From assembly GCA_948567375.1 (NCBI GenBank), contig OX419762.1:8624001-8688000 (forward strand): 64,000 nucleotides of DNA, given 5' to 3'. The notes beneath the pieces were generated by a model. It saw only the letters and a list, made by a program, of their open reading frames with translations, ran no database searches and was not told the origin of the DNA. Positions 1 through 10,869 of this stretch are shown here, in pieces. This stretch comes from Lunularia cruciata. Its lineage: Eukaryota; Streptophyta; Marchantiopsida; Lunulariales; Lunulariaceae. Each line of letters starts with the position of its first letter. Position 1 is the first letter of the stretch. The translations under genes were made by a program, and so were the position numbers.

Positions 1-2102
1 AATTGGGAAACATTCAATTTTGAGACCAAGGAGCATGACCGCTCCATGAAGAACAAGGATGGGTCAAAGGAAGGAGAGATGGAGTCCCATGAGGGGAAGG
101 GGCTCAAATAGAACAACAACATTGTCATAATTATGGCCAAGTTGGGCACATAGCCATCAATTGTCATGCTCGTCTTCCTAGAGGCCCTTGACCTCCATAC
201 ATGTGACCTTTGAACAACATGGAGAGACAAATTGAAGAGGAGGCTGAAATCACATTGGAAAATAAAGATCACCAATCAATGTACCTTGTGGCCTTATTGG
301 CTCAATGGAAAAGAGTAAAAGTGGTGGAAGGAAGAGGATGAGAGTGCAAAGGTGGAGGAAGACAAATGCACAATTGATTGTTGTAAATGGAGTCCTAGGA
401 GGCAATTAGGTGAAAGTATTGATAGACCTAGGAGCAACAAAGATTTATTGTATTGCTTTCTTGGAATAAGGTTCAAGATGGAACTGGAGAAGGATGAGAA
501 TGATGAAGTAGAGTTGCCTCTTAGTTAGACAAAGAGGATTGAATTAGTATCTAGAAAGCTAACAATCTCTATAAGAGAGTATCAAGAAGCAATTGACTGG
601 TGAGTGATACGGTTAGCTCATCACAATGCAGTCTTAAGCATGTTGTGGATAGAACGCTATAACCCCATGATCAATTGGAGAAAGAAAGTAGTGAGAATTA
701 GCCAATAGAAGATCTTTGGGGTTAAAGAAAGATCACAAAGGCAAGAATTGCATTTTATATATCATAGAGATAACATCTATTGATAAGATAGATAGATAGA
801 TGTTTCATGGGTCTAATAAGAGAAGTCCAGAGTGCACAAATCAATGGAAAAATTCTTGAGAAATTGAAAGATGTAGTCATTGAGTTTCATGATATCTTTT
901 TGGATGATTTACCCTCAGGATTGCCAACAGAAAGGAGATTAGATCACAAAATTGAGATACTTCTTGGGAAGACACCTCCTTGCAAGGTCCCATATCAACT
1001 ATCACCTCATGATTTGGAGGAATGTAAGGCTCAAATTGAGGGTATGTTGCATAATATGGAGCTCTTATCTTGTTTGTGAAGGAGAAAGATGGGACAATGC
1101 ACATGTGCATTGACTATCGATGACTAAATCAACAAATGATGAAGAACAAATACCCATTACCTTGCATAGATGAAATGTTTGATTAACTCAATAGGGCAAA
1201 GCACTTCACCAAATTTGATCTATTGTGAAGTTACAACCAAATTAGGATGGTGGAGGAAGACATACACAAAACTATCTTTCAAACAAGGTATGGTCACTTT
1301 GAGTACCTAGTGATGGTGTTTGGCCTCACTAATGCACCAATGATTTCCATGAGTTTTATGAATGACATATTTCATCCATACTTGGATAAATCTATTCTTA
1401 TTTTGAACAATAGGACAATGATGGAGCACAAGCAACATCTATGAGAAGTCTTCTAGATTCTAAGATTGAATCAATTGTATGCTAAAATCTCAAAGTGTAA
1501 GTTTGGCAAGTTTGAAGTAGACTACTTGGGGCATAGAGTAAGTGCAAAAGGTATCCAAGTATTGATAGATAAAATAGAGGTCATTTAGAAATGGAATGCT
1601 CTAGAAGATCAAACTCAACTCAAGAGTTTCTTGGGATTGACAAGGCTTTATTGTTTATTTGTCAATGATTTCTCCAAGCTTGCATAACTTCTAACAACAC
1701 TACTTGGCAAGGGTAAGAAGTGGATGTGGAGAACTTCACAAGAAATGGCCTTTTAGGAATTGGAAGATGCATTACTACATGCACCAATCTTGAAATTGTA
1801 TGAGCCAAAACATCCAATCAAGGTGGCTATAAATGCATCAAGTGTTGCAATAAGAGCAATCCTACAGCAAGAATGGAATGATGGATGGCACCAATTGCAT
1901 ATTCCTCTCAAAAGCTATTATCAATAAAATGCAACTAGCACACTACTAAGTGAGAAGAGTTAGCTATTGTCCTTGCAACAAATCATTGGAAGCACTATCT
2001 TGGCAAGACGGCATTTGTAGTGAAGGCAGACCATAAACCTTTAGTCTACCTTGAGACATAAAGAAATCTATTTCATTGATGATTCAATAGGCAAAGTGGA
2101 GA
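1..2102 (+). pseudogene. Family A gag-pol, left part (zinc knuckle, protease, RT, RNase H start)
   Basis: A CCHC zinc knuckle is visible at 123-173 (C-x2-Y-x4-H-x4-C, second Cys changed to Tyr). The protease active site is near 421 as DLGAT instead of D-S/T-G-A. RT begins near 850 with the family phrase PYQLSPHDLEECKAQIEGML, continues through KNKYPLPCIDEM and VFGLTNAP (about 1315-1345), and ends with FEVDYLGH (about 1510). At the place where the catalytic Y/F-x-DD should stand (about 1390-1410) the reading goes straight from ILIL to NN, so the catalytic aspartates seem lost. RNase H starts near 1730 and is cut at 2102 by the family C insertion. Many stops are TAG or TGA. Confidence 0.85.
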
Positions 2103-2256
2103 TGTAACAATATGGAGTTTAGCGATGAAGTTAGTAGGGCTAACAAAGTAGCAAATAAGACAAATTAGCCTAGAATATTCTGGAAGTATCTATGAAATTT
2201 CTTGGGAAGCTTCTTTGCTAGCTTAGCTTACACCTCAAGTAAGTAGCTTCTAGAAG

Positions 2257-2274
2257 GAAGCTTCTAGAAGCTTC
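2257..2274 (+). promoter_or_regulatory. Perfect four-unit heat-shock-element-like motif in LTR
   Basis: The sequence GAAgcTTCtaGAAgcTTC is four alternating GAA/TTC units with the 2-bp spacing bound by heat-shock factors. Another TTC-ta-GAA pair lies just upstream at 2248-2255. Two further GAAGCTTC pairs with wider spacing follow at about 2318-2337 and 2378-2397. It lies about 150 bp upstream of the TATA box. The 3' LTR keeps most of the array with one unit mutated. Function as a heat-shock element is inferred from the motif only. Confidence 0.5.
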
Positions 2275-2417
2275 CAACTAGCTTAGCTTGCACGCCAAGT
2301 AGACAATTTCCAAAAAGAAGCTTCTTGAGAAGCTTCCTGGTTAACTTGGCTTGCACTCTAAGAAAGCAACTTGAGGAAGCTTCTTGAGAAGCTTCTCAAG
2401 GGCCTTGTATGCTACCT

Positions 2418-2425
2418 ATAAATAC
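2418..2425 (+). promoter_or_regulatory. TATA box of family C LTR
   Basis: TATAAATA, conserved at the matching position in the 3' LTR (7595-7602). It is the expected core promoter of the element. Confidence 0.7.
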
Positions 2426-2529
2426 CAAATCCGAAGCTCATGCTAGGTATTTGGAGTTTTCCCTCATTCAAGTGTCCCAATGTGAGCTTCCATTCTCCTA
2501 TTTTGCTTCTTAGTATTGGTCTTTTACAT

Positions 2530-2541
2530 TGGTATTAGAGT
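2530..2541 (+). other. Primer binding site, initiator tRNA-Met type
   Basis: TGGTATTAGAGT lies two bases inside the 5' LTR and matches the plant iMet-type site TGGTATCAGAGC with two C-to-T changes. Confidence 0.85.
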
Positions 2542-2798
2542 AGGAATGGGGTGGATGGAATTTATGGACCACCAAATCCACTTCTGCCAAACCATTAGGA
2601 TTTTCATGTCAAATATTACCCAAGCATTGTTTCACACAATTCATCACCTTGCACTTTGGGCTGGATTTTTTGCATATGATCACCTTGTCTAAGGAACCCT
2701 TGATACTTCAAGTTGTAACTTATTAAGAACGGTGGACATGCTGCATCTATGTGTTAATCAAATAGATAAATTGGGAGTAGTGGGATAAAGGAGTTGTT

Positions 2799-3640
2799 AT
2801 GGCAGCAATATCGTACATTATCCTTGCAATGAAGCAACAAATCGAGCACCTTACTCAATTGTTGGATGAACAAGACCAGCAATGATGAGAACATAAAGAG
2901 AGAGCATATATTTGAGATGGAGAAGATTGCATCTGATTCCCAAAACCCAAGGTGTTTGAAGGCTAGAATCTTTTGGGCACAATGGAGAATTTTTTGTTTG
3001 ACTACATACATTACTTTGAAGCCACCAATCTTCAAGATGAACTGAAATAGATTCTTTTGGCTTCTACCAATTGGATGGTGTCACAAAAATTTGGTGGCTA
3101 TTCCGAGTGGAGCAAGCCAAACAATATATTGTTGTACTAATTTTAATATGGGCAGAATTCAAGGATACAATACTTGGTCAATTTTAAACTATAAATACCA
3201 CCCAAGCCGCATAAGATAAATTGGCAGAGTTGAAGCAGATTGGTTTAGTAAGGAACTACATCACAAATTTTAAAATATTATCATGCAATTCCAAATATTC
3301 AAGAAGGTGAAGTTCTGGATCGATTTGTACGGGGAATGAAGTCACAAACCAAATTGGAGGTGACCATATGGGAACCATAGACATAGTAGAAGAAGCCATG
3401 CAATTGGTTGAGTGCTTTGATTCCTTGGTTATGACAACTTGGTCGTGACCTTGACCTACACAAGCCTACCAATACATTACGCACGGGTGAAAGAACCGGC
3501 ACCAATGAAGATTGATGCTATCCAACGGAGACCACTTGGTACAATGGATAGAGAAAGATTACAACAAAATGGAGGTTGTTTTTATTGTTGCCAAGTTGGA
3601 ATTCGCATTGCTTAATGTCCACTTATGAATGGGCAACCTC
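2799..3640 (+). pseudogene. Family C gag
   Basis: The reading starts at an ATG (MAAISYIILAMKQQIEHLTQ), runs through the retrotransposon gag core (FEATNLQDEL near 3030, FKILSCNSKY-type region near 3270, GMKSQTKLEVT near 3340) and ends in a zinc knuckle at about 3577-3616. There the fourth ligand stays Cys but the His is replaced. Several stops and at least two frameshifts break it. The second copy at 24500-25330 is clearly homologous. Confidence 0.8.
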
Positions 3641-3769
3641 AACAAGTCGCCCACATGAGTTTGTGGAACAAAATGATCAGGGAAATGATGAATTCCAATA
3701 GTAGATTTTGAGCCAACTATTAGGAGCTTGATTAGTTCCAATGGGATTGAAGGCTTGACCTATACAAGT

Positions 3770-4050
3770 TTGCTTCACTTGCAAGGTACAATATTTAGTC
3801 AGGGTTGTAAGATTTTGGTTGTTTATGGAAATTAAGAGTAGCAAAGGAATTGGGTAGTCCTATCAAGCCAATGATTGGAAGTACATTGATCATGGCGGAT
3901 GGTAGAAAGGGTTTTGCATTCCGTACTTCACATCCTATTACTTTTAAGATTGGGAAGGAGTATTTGGAGTGTATGAGGTTTGTAGTGGCACCTCTACACT
4001 ATGATGTCATTCTAGGACTACCTTGGCTTGAACATCATAAGGTTTAATTT
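3770..4050 (+). pseudogene. Family C aspartic protease region
   Basis: The region holds a degraded protease start (CKILVVYGN, in place of a D-S-G loop, near 3808). An open stretch from 3850 follows, with LAKELG-like ELGSPIKP, ADGRKGFAFRTSHPITFKIG and the closing YDVILGLPWLEHHKV. This is the typical retropepsin-like domain preceding RT in gypsy elements. It is inactive, because the catalytic triplet is not visible. Confidence 0.75.
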
Positions 4051-4146
4051 GATTGGACCCAATGACAAATTCAAATACAACACCAAGATAGGAATTTCTG
4101 ATTAGGTTGTCTGGCACCTTTGAGTAAGACACTTAAGACTAGTCAG

Positions 4147-4326
4147 TCCCAAGATAGGAAGTTTGTCAAGAAAGTAGCCATAGAGTATGCCTTGAAGGGA
4201 GAGGATTCCCAAGATGAGAAGTTTGCCAGGAAAGTAGCCATGGAGTAAGCTTTGAAGAGAGATGAGTCCTTAGATGAGAAGTTTGTTAGTGAAGCAGCCA
4301 TAGAGCAAGCTTTGGAGGAAGATAAG
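4147..4326 (+). repeat. Three 60-bp coding tandem repeats between protease and RT
   Basis: Three adjacent units start at 4147, 4207 and 4267, each 60 bp and therefore in frame (20 residues per unit, starting S-Q-D or S-L-D). The homologous place in the second family C copy (about 25853-25912) has only one unit, so the array grew in this lineage or was lost in the other. Confidence 0.85.
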
Positions 4327-4399
4327 TCTATTTTTGTGGTGTGGATCAAGCTGATTGCACAAGGGCAATCTGAGGAGTGCCAAGAACCTCATCAAGCAA

Positions 4400-5130
4400 T
4401 GGTTGATCAAATATTTCAAGAGTTTGTGGATGTGTTTCCGAATGATCTACCAAAGGGATTACGCTCCGATTGTGGTATGCCCTTCAAGATTGAGTTATTG
4501 CCAAGGAGTACTCCAGTGAGTAGACCAATCTATTGGCTCTCACCAAAGGAGTTGGAGAAGTTACAAACAACACTTACAGAGTTGTTAGAGAACGACTTCA
4601 TACAACATAATACCTCTCTTTAGGGAGCACCGGTACTATTCATTCCAAAGAAGGATGGATGACTTCATTTCTATATTGATTATCATGGGCTCAATAAGCA
4701 AACAATGAAGAATGCATATCCTTTGCCTCAGATCGATGACTTGCTTGATCAATTGAGTGGAGCATGATATTTTTCCAAGTTGGATCTTCGTAGCGGCTAT
4801 TGGCAAATCCCTATTGATAGAGAGGATGTGCAAAAGATTACCTTTTGTAGAAGATATGGGCATTTTGAGTGGAGAGTTCTACCTTTTGGGCTCACTAATG
4901 CTCCAACAGTCTTCATGAATCAAATGCATTGAGTGTTGGATGGACTATTGGATTGGTACGTGGTGTGTTCTTGGATGATATCTTAATCTATAGCAAGACA
5001 AAGGCAGAACACATGAAACATGTACAAGAATTCTTAAGACGACTCTAACAATGGAAATTTTACTACAAGAAGTCAAAGTGTGCGTTTTGGCAGAAGGAAG
5101 TAACCTTCTTGGGTCACAAGGTCTCATCAG
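4400..5130 (+). pseudogene. Family C reverse transcriptase
   Basis: The reading is open from 4252 to 4620 (FVDVFPNDLPKGL, then YWLSPKELEKLQ), then broken. Later blocks are recognisable: [50 protein letters not shown]. The catalytic block reads VFLDDILIYSK near 4965-4997, with both aspartates kept. A TAG near 4621 and a TGA near 4767 lie between blocks. Confidence 0.88.
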
Positions 5131-5289
5131 ACGGGATCAAGATAGAAGAAGAGAAAATCAAGGCCATTACTGATTGGCCTACTCCAAAGGATGCTACAAA
5201 AATATGGGCATTTAATGGATTGGTCAGTTGTTACCGATGGTTCATCCATTGTTATACTCAAGTGGTTGCACCATTGACTGACCTCTTGG

Positions 5290-5740
5290 AGAAGAACTCA
5301 AGCTTCTAGTGGACCACCAAACACAAAGAAGCATTCTAGAAGTTGAAACATATGGTGTCTTCAAGGCCCATTCTTCAACCATATGATCCTCAGCTACCTT
5401 GTGTGGTTGATTTTGATGCTTCTAACTTTTAAATTGAAGCAGTGTTGCAACAAGAATTCCCAAATGGGCTACATCCCATTGCCTTTGTGTCTCGCCGACT
5501 AAATACGGCCAAAAGAAATTACTCTGCTCAAGATCAAGAACAACTTGCAATGGTATATGCCACTGAGGTATGGAGGCATTATCTCTTGGGGAAACAAGTG
5601 ATCATGCAAACTGATCATAAACCATTGTTGCAAACCTTACTCTTGGAACACATGAAGAGTCGACATCATCAATAGGAGGAACGATTCTACTTGAGTACAA
5701 ACTAGGTTGGTTCCATGTCATCCTTGATGCTCTATCACAA
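5290..5740 (+). pseudogene. Family C RNase H
   Basis: Recognisable blocks are TTKHKEAF, VVDFDASNF (first catalytic Asp), an open stretch from 5442 with HPIAFVSRRLNTAKRNYSAQ, DQEQLAMVYATEVWRHYLLG (Glu), and MQTDHKPLLQ (Asp). The active-site residues are still visible although stops precede and follow. Confidence 0.87.
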
Positions 5741-5909
5741 CGACATGATTTGAAGTCTTTTCCCCTCATCATGGTAGCAAATACGGCGATGTCAATTGAC
5801 TCCAAGGTCCAAAATGAGTTTGGATCAACTCTACACCAAGATCCCTTCTTCCAAATGGTACATGGTCATCTTACAACATGCGATAAGAAGTACAACACCT
5901 TCTCCTTCA

Positions 5910-6990
5910 AGGAAGGCCTTCTATTCCATGAAGACCGGATCTATGTTCCAGCCAAAGGTGATCTTCGACTTATGCACCTTCAAGAAGCCCATGATTTACC
6001 AATAGTTGGTCACATGGGTGTGGACAAGACCTTGGATACCCTCCAACGTTGATGGTGGTGGCCCAACATGATATGAGATGTTTGAGAGTTTGTCTTATTG
6101 TGTAAGAGCTGCCAACGTAACAAGACTAACAACCAAAAGCCAAGTGGACTCCTTCAACTACTCCCCATTCCATGTGCTCAATGGAAACACTCGAGCTTGG
6201 ATCTCATCATATCCTTACCCAAGACAAACCAAGAACACACAACAATCATAGTGTTGTGGATAAACTGAGTAAGAAAATCCACTTAGCACCAACCTTTGAT
6301 ATCGTGGATGCTCCAACCTTAGCCCAAATCTACTTTGAAAATGTCTTCAAGCATCATGGGATGCCACATGAACTCAACTTTGACCGTGATCCTTGATTCA
6401 CCAGGAAGTTTTGGCGAGCACTCTCCAGATACTTGGCACCAAACTTGCTTTGTCCACAACCTATCATCCTCAAATTGATGGACAAATTGAACATGAAAAT
6501 CATGCCTTGAAGGATATGCTACGTGCCTTTGTCAATATCCACCATACCAATTAGGATGAATACCTTGCAGTTGTAGAATTTACTTATAACAATGCCAAAC
6601 AGGCAAGCACGGGATTTTCCCCTTTTTTCTCAATTTTGGCCAAGGACTTGTCCTAGATTCTCTTCTTGCTCCTCCTCCATCTCAAGTCCTTCATACCTTC
6701 TTGACCACCATCTTGGAATCTCTGCAACAAGCCAAATCTCACCTCCTTGTTGCTCAGAATTATCAAAAACAATATGCTGACCACTATTGTCGTGATCTCA
6801 CCTTTGAAGTTGGTGATAAAATCATGTTATCCTCCAGTAACCTCACTCTCCCACTTGATACCCAAGTTTGTAAACTTGCCTCTAATTGGAAAGAACCCTT
6901 TGATGTCACCCAAATTGTCTCTCTTGTTACTTATCGACTTGCCTTGCCTTGTCATATGTGTATCCATCCTGTCTTTCATGTTTCCAAGTT
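5910..6990 (+). pseudogene. Family C integrase
   Basis: The HHCC zinc region reads AHDLPIVGHMGVDKTLDTLQ followed by the WWWPNM block and CKSCQ (about 5980-6110). The catalytic core is fragmented (6190-6600) by frameshifts. The C-terminal part is open again from 6701 with QAKSHLLVAQNYQKQYADH, FEVGDKIMLSS and HPVFHVSKLKPFVP. Confidence 0.85.
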
Positions 6991-7054
6991 GAAACCATTT
7001 GTTCCTTACCCCTCTTCCTTTTCCTCTTGAGTCCAACCTCCCCTTCCTCCTATC

Positions 7055-7262
7055 CCTATCAATGATCATAAGGAGTACAAAGTTGATTACATCCTTGCAC
7101 GTCGCTATATTCAACAAGGCCATCAACAACATACAGAGTACAAGGTCCTTTGGAAAGGATATCCCCTTCATGATGCCACATGGGAACCTCGTTCTCACCT
7201 CTAGAATGCTTAGATGGCCATCCAAGAGTTTGAAGCTTCATTGGCAACAAGGACATCACCAA
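7055..7262 (+). pseudogene. Family C chromodomain
   Basis: The reading ILARRYIQQGHQ, then YKVLWKGYPLHDATWEP is the conserved chromodomain core with the aromatic W-K-G-Y and the TWEP end. In the family this domain tethers integrase to modified histone H3. Stops follow the TWEP block. It is absent from the second family C copy through a deletion. Confidence 0.85.
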
Positions 7263-7267
7263 CTAGC

Positions 7268-7279
7268 AGTGGGGGAATA
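7268..7279 (+). other. Polypurine tract of family C
   Basis: AGTGGGGGAATA lies directly before the TGTAAC start of the 3' LTR, the normal primer position for plus-strand DNA synthesis. Confidence 0.85.
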
Positions 7280-7706
7280 TGTAACAATATGGAGTTTAGC
7301 GACAAAGTTAGTAAGGCTAACAAAGTAGCAAATAAGAATAAATTAGCCTAGAATATTCTAGAAGTACCTAGGAAGCTTCTTGGGAAGCTTCTCGGCTAGC
7401 TTAGCTTGCACCTCAAGTATGCAGCTTCTAGAAGGAAGCTTCTAAAAGCTTCCAACTAGTTTAGCTTGCACGCCAAGTAGGCGACTTCTAGAAGGAAGCT
7501 TCTTGAGAAGCTTCCTAGTTAACTTGGCTTGCACTCTTAGAAAGCGGTTCAAAGAAGCTTCTTGAGAAGCTTATCAAGGGCCTTGTATACTACCTATAAA
7601 TACCAAAGCCAAAGCTCATGCTAAGCATTTGGAGTTTTCCCTCATTCAAGTGTCCCAATGTGAGTTTCTATTCTCCTATTTCTCTTCTCAATCTTGGTCT
7701 TTTATA
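7280..7706 (+). repeat. Family C 3' LTR
   Basis: It has the same start TGTAACAATATGG as the 5' LTR. The end is TTTTATA, where the 5' LTR has TTTTACA. The TATA box is at 7595-7602. The palindrome array is kept with some mutations. Confidence 0.93.
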
Positions 7707-7711
7707 AGAGA

Positions 7712-9250
7712 CAATGGTTCAACATGATGATCACATATGTGGAAGGCAAGAAGCAACTTGTAGATGCATTCACTTGGATGTTTATGGCAAAAAATCTAGT
7801 GATAGAGGTCAAGATGAACCTAGAATTCTGGCCAAGTATTCTTGATGTTACAAGAACTGACCCATAGATTGTAGAAGCTCAATCATCCAAAGGTGTAACC
7901 AGTACTCAAAGACTCACCTTTTGCAATGGCAAGTTATAGATTTTGGATGCAACATACATAAGAATCACTATCCTAGCAGAATGTCATGATTCTACCATTG
8001 CAGGTCACATTGGAGTGGACAAGATCTTAGATACAATCAAATTCTATTCTATTATTATTGGCCCAAGATGAGCAAGGATGTGATGGAGTATGGTCAAATT
8101 TCCCTACTCTATTAGTAAAATAAAGCTTCTAATCAAACTCTTGTAGGACTTCTTCAATCCCACCCTTCTCCTACACAATATTAGGAATAGATAAGCATAG
8201 ATCTAGTTAGCGATTGCTCAAGACCACCTTAGGGTTTGACTCCATTGTAATCTTTGATTTCAACCAACTCAACAAAAAGATTCATGTGTGTTCTACCACC
8301 AAGGATGTCACTACTCCACAATTAGCTTAATTGTACTTAGTTGCAATCTTTTCTCACCATAGCTTGTCTTGAGTGACCATCATCAATAGAAGCACTCAAT
8401 TCACTAGTTTGTTTTGGAGAACACTATTTGGCATCTTCAAAACAAAATTGGTCATGTCTATGTACATGACCGATGGACAAATAGAGTAGGCTAATCACAC
8501 TATTGAGGACATGCTCCATCATTTCACCTTAGATGAGCAAGAGAGGTGGTAATACCTTACTTCCATTGGTGGATTTGCCTACAATAATTTAGTGAATGCA
8601 TCCACAAAAATCACACTATTATTCCTCATGTATAGAGAGAATCCTTTCACACATTTGAGCTTGATAAAGATTTACCCAATGGCTACCAAGGTTGACATTG
8701 TCAACATTTTCATTTCTAAAATCCAACAAGGTGTGGAGAATGCCAAACAAATGTTGCAAATTGTCAAAAATTGACAAAAGTAGTATACACATGCCCATTG
8801 CCAACACATGGTGCTCAATGTTAGGGATCAAGTCTAGTTGTCCACAACCAACCTCACGTTACTTGGCCCTCATAAGCCTAGATCTTATTTGATTGGGCCT
8901 TTCTCCATCCTTCATTGAATTGGCACAATGGCCTATCACCTCAACTTACAACCACACATGAAGATCCATCAAGTGTTCCATGTGTTTGTACTATGCAGAT
9001 ATGCAATCCACCGCCCCACTTTCCTTCCATACAAGAATTTAGACCTTATCAAACACTTATTGATGGCATTGAGTAATATGAAGTCAAATGCATTCTCCAA
9101 AAATGCATCCGTGGTACCTGCCATCAACATGTGGAATACCTTTTCCATTGGAAAGGGTACCCATTGTATGAGGCAACATGAGAACCAACAACCAACTTGA
9201 CCCATGCACCAATGTTAGTGCAATCTGTTTAGCAACCACTTTGCAATTTG
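7712..9250 (+). pseudogene. Family A gag-pol, right part (RNase H end, integrase, chromodomain)
   Basis: The first codons after the family C insertion read MMITYVEGKKQLVDAFTW, the tail of a gypsy RNase H. The integrase zinc region follows at about 7980-8130 (ECHDSTIAGHIGVDKIL). Core fragments include STQFTSLFWRTLFGIFKTKL and, near 8490, ANHTIEDMLHHF with the glutamate. The late part holds VFHVFVLCRY. A chromodomain at about 9070-9216 reads YLFHWKGYPLYEAT followed by EPTTNL, with the W of TWEP turned into a TGA stop. Everything is frameshifted and inactive. Confidence 0.85.
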
Positions 9251-9260
9251 GATATTGCAT

Positions 9261-9278
9261 CTTAAAAGGAAAGAAGTT
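9261..9278 (+). other. Polypurine tract of family A
   Basis: A purine-rich stretch (TTAAAAGGAAAGAAGTT) immediately precedes the TGTAATGCC start of the LTR. Confidence 0.65.
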
Positions 9279-9870
9279 TGTAATGCCAATAACTAAACAT
9301 ATTATCTAGAGGTAGAAATTAGCTTGGTAACATCTAGAAGGATGTTATATATGATAGACTAAGTAGATCATATAGAAGTATCACCAAAAGAGTACTTTAC
9401 TAATAGGGTAGGGGTTAAAAATAATCTAAAAACTTCATAGCTAATTTCAAATATCTAAATAGATGAATTATGACTAAAAATAAAAAAGAATGCTCCTCCT
9501 TCAAGGCTTTCCTTTCTCACACCTACTCTTCATCTCATTGAGAGCTTTCCAATAAAATCACACCCATGCATTCTTCAACTTCCTACAAGAATATTCCCTC
9601 AAGAATCCCTCCAATCAAATATGGTTGACTAGCCATATAGAACAAGGACCAACATGTCACCCATCCATACAACTAATCTAAGGGTGAAGCTCATTGACAT
9701 GTCACCAATCCATGTATCTGATCCCAAGGCGGAACTTCTTTTGAAGTGATCCTCGTTGCTATATAATTTAGACAAGGTGCTCCTTTGGAGCATAGGAGTA
9801 TTGAGGGTGAAGTTTTGTGTTTCTTCTCTTGTGTTTCTCTTGGGTGTTCTCTTGTCCCCAAAATATTACA
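9279..9870 (+). repeat. Family A 3' LTR (592 bp)
   Basis: It starts TGTAATGCCAATA and ends AATATTACA. The borders were set by comparison with the solo LTR at 38761-39351 (591 bp, target duplication taata), to which it is homologous over its whole length in opposite orientation. Confidence 0.9.
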
Positions 9871-10339
9871 AGTATGTTTAGTGAGGGGTTTGAATACTTG
9901 GAACATTAGTTTATGATCCATCTTTTTATTCATTGAGAGCATAATATTTGCCATTATATGTATTCTTGGGAAGGAAGTGAGGTTTGACAAGGAAGAAAGC
10001 CTTAGAATCTCCTCTATATTTGCTCAAAAAGGTTTCTTGGGTGCCTAGGTCTAGTTAATGGAACTCTTTTCCCTTAGCACAACAACCAATGGTGGATGGA
10101 AAATTAAATTATAATCAGAAGTGATTTTATTCAATCAATAGTAAATATGAGATGACAAGAGAAGAATAATGTACTTCATTGGATGTAAGAGTATTGAGCA
10201 CAGTTACAATACATTTCTGTTGAGTGAAGGTTAATTATGTATTTAGTTTGTGTGCTCATTGTGAATACACTCATATATGATGATAGAGATGCATAGCTCT
10301 TGTCATGATATGACATGTTTGAACCAATCTCTCCTCTAG
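9871..10339. other. Spacer without recognised feature
   Basis: No gene or repeat that I can recognise lies between the family A LTR and the next solo LTR. It ends in tctag, the left target duplication of that solo LTR. Confidence 0.5.
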
Positions 10340-10421
10340 TGTAATATTCCAAAGATAGGAGACCTAAAGAGAAACACACCATGAGAAACACACAATTTCA
10401 CACTCAAACCTCCAATGCCCT

Positions 10422-10869
10422 TGTCACGCCATTTATAGTGTCGCATCTAGATTGCTTGGAGATTGGAGTTGTAGTGATAGTAGTTAGAGTTATTTCAGCA
10501 GTTTCTCGGAGACTACTTTCCGACAGTCAGATTTTGTCTTCAGGGTATTGACTTCACGGTGGGGCCCACTATCACTTTGCACCGTTTGCACCATCGAGTG
10601 TGCCATCAACAAGACCGTTAGGGTTTCAGACCTAGCTCAAGTCCAAGTGTATACTTTTGAAGTTTACCCTAGAGAGCTCACTTCTTTGATGTTGAGCCTT
10701 CGAGTTCTTGGCTATGGTGGATAGACGCCAGCAAGCATCACCTGGATTCTCTTAGCTAGAGTGGGTGTGGCTTGACTATAATTAGTGCCCAATTGTTTGC
10801 AGTTTATAGAGTGACAGATCAAGTATTGATTTGTGTTGAGTGGATTCAAGAGTTGTAAACAATTTGATT
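10422..10869 (+). repeat. Family B terminal repeat A1
   Basis: Starts TGTCACGCCATTT directly after the split LTR. It is homologous over about 450 bp to A2 at 19714-20167 and to A1 and A2 of the minus-strand element. Beyond about 10869 (after TGTAAACAATTTG) the homology to A2 of this copy stops, although A2 of the minus-strand copy matches further. Confidence 0.88.

Larger units (their letters stand above)
2103..2528 (+). repeat. Family C 5' LTR
   Basis: Starts TGTAACAATATGG and ends TTTTACA, giving TG...CA ends. It contains a TATA box at 2418-2425 (TATAAATA) and three clusters of GAAGCTTC-type palindromes in its U3 part (about 2210-2400). Confidence 0.93.
2103..7706 (+). mobile_element. Family C chromodomain Ty3/gypsy element, both LTRs present, nested in family A
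   Basis: A 5.6-kb element bounded by two similar LTRs (2103-2528 and 7280-7706), with a primer binding site just inside the left LTR and a purine tract just before the right one. The flanks are ggaga on the left and agaga on the right, a 5-bp target duplication with one transition. The host reading frame (RNase H of family A) resumes directly after the right flank, confirming the borders. Length and order resemble the short chromodomain clades such as Reina, but I cannot assign the clade by eye. The LTRs differ at roughly one base in ten by eye, so the insertion is old. The coding region is broken by many stops. Confidence 0.92.
1..9870 (+). mobile_element. Family A chromodomain Ty3/gypsy element, 5' end outside window, interrupted
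   Basis: An old Ty3/gypsy element whose 5' part lies beyond the left edge. Gag zinc knuckle, protease, reverse transcriptase and the first part of RNase H read left to right up to 2102. The reading resumes at about 7712 with the end of RNase H, integrase and a chromodomain, then a 592-bp 3' LTR. The 5.6-kb gap is a younger family C element. Order PR-RT-RH-IN-chromodomain places it among plant chromodomain gypsy elements. All frames carry stops and shifts, so it is inactive. Two further family A LTRs occur as solo LTRs on the minus strand at 10340-20973 and 38761-39351. Confidence 0.85.

Noticed and set aside
6827-7225. 132-codon minus-strand open frame
   Set aside because: Antisense shadow of the family C integrase tail and chromodomain.
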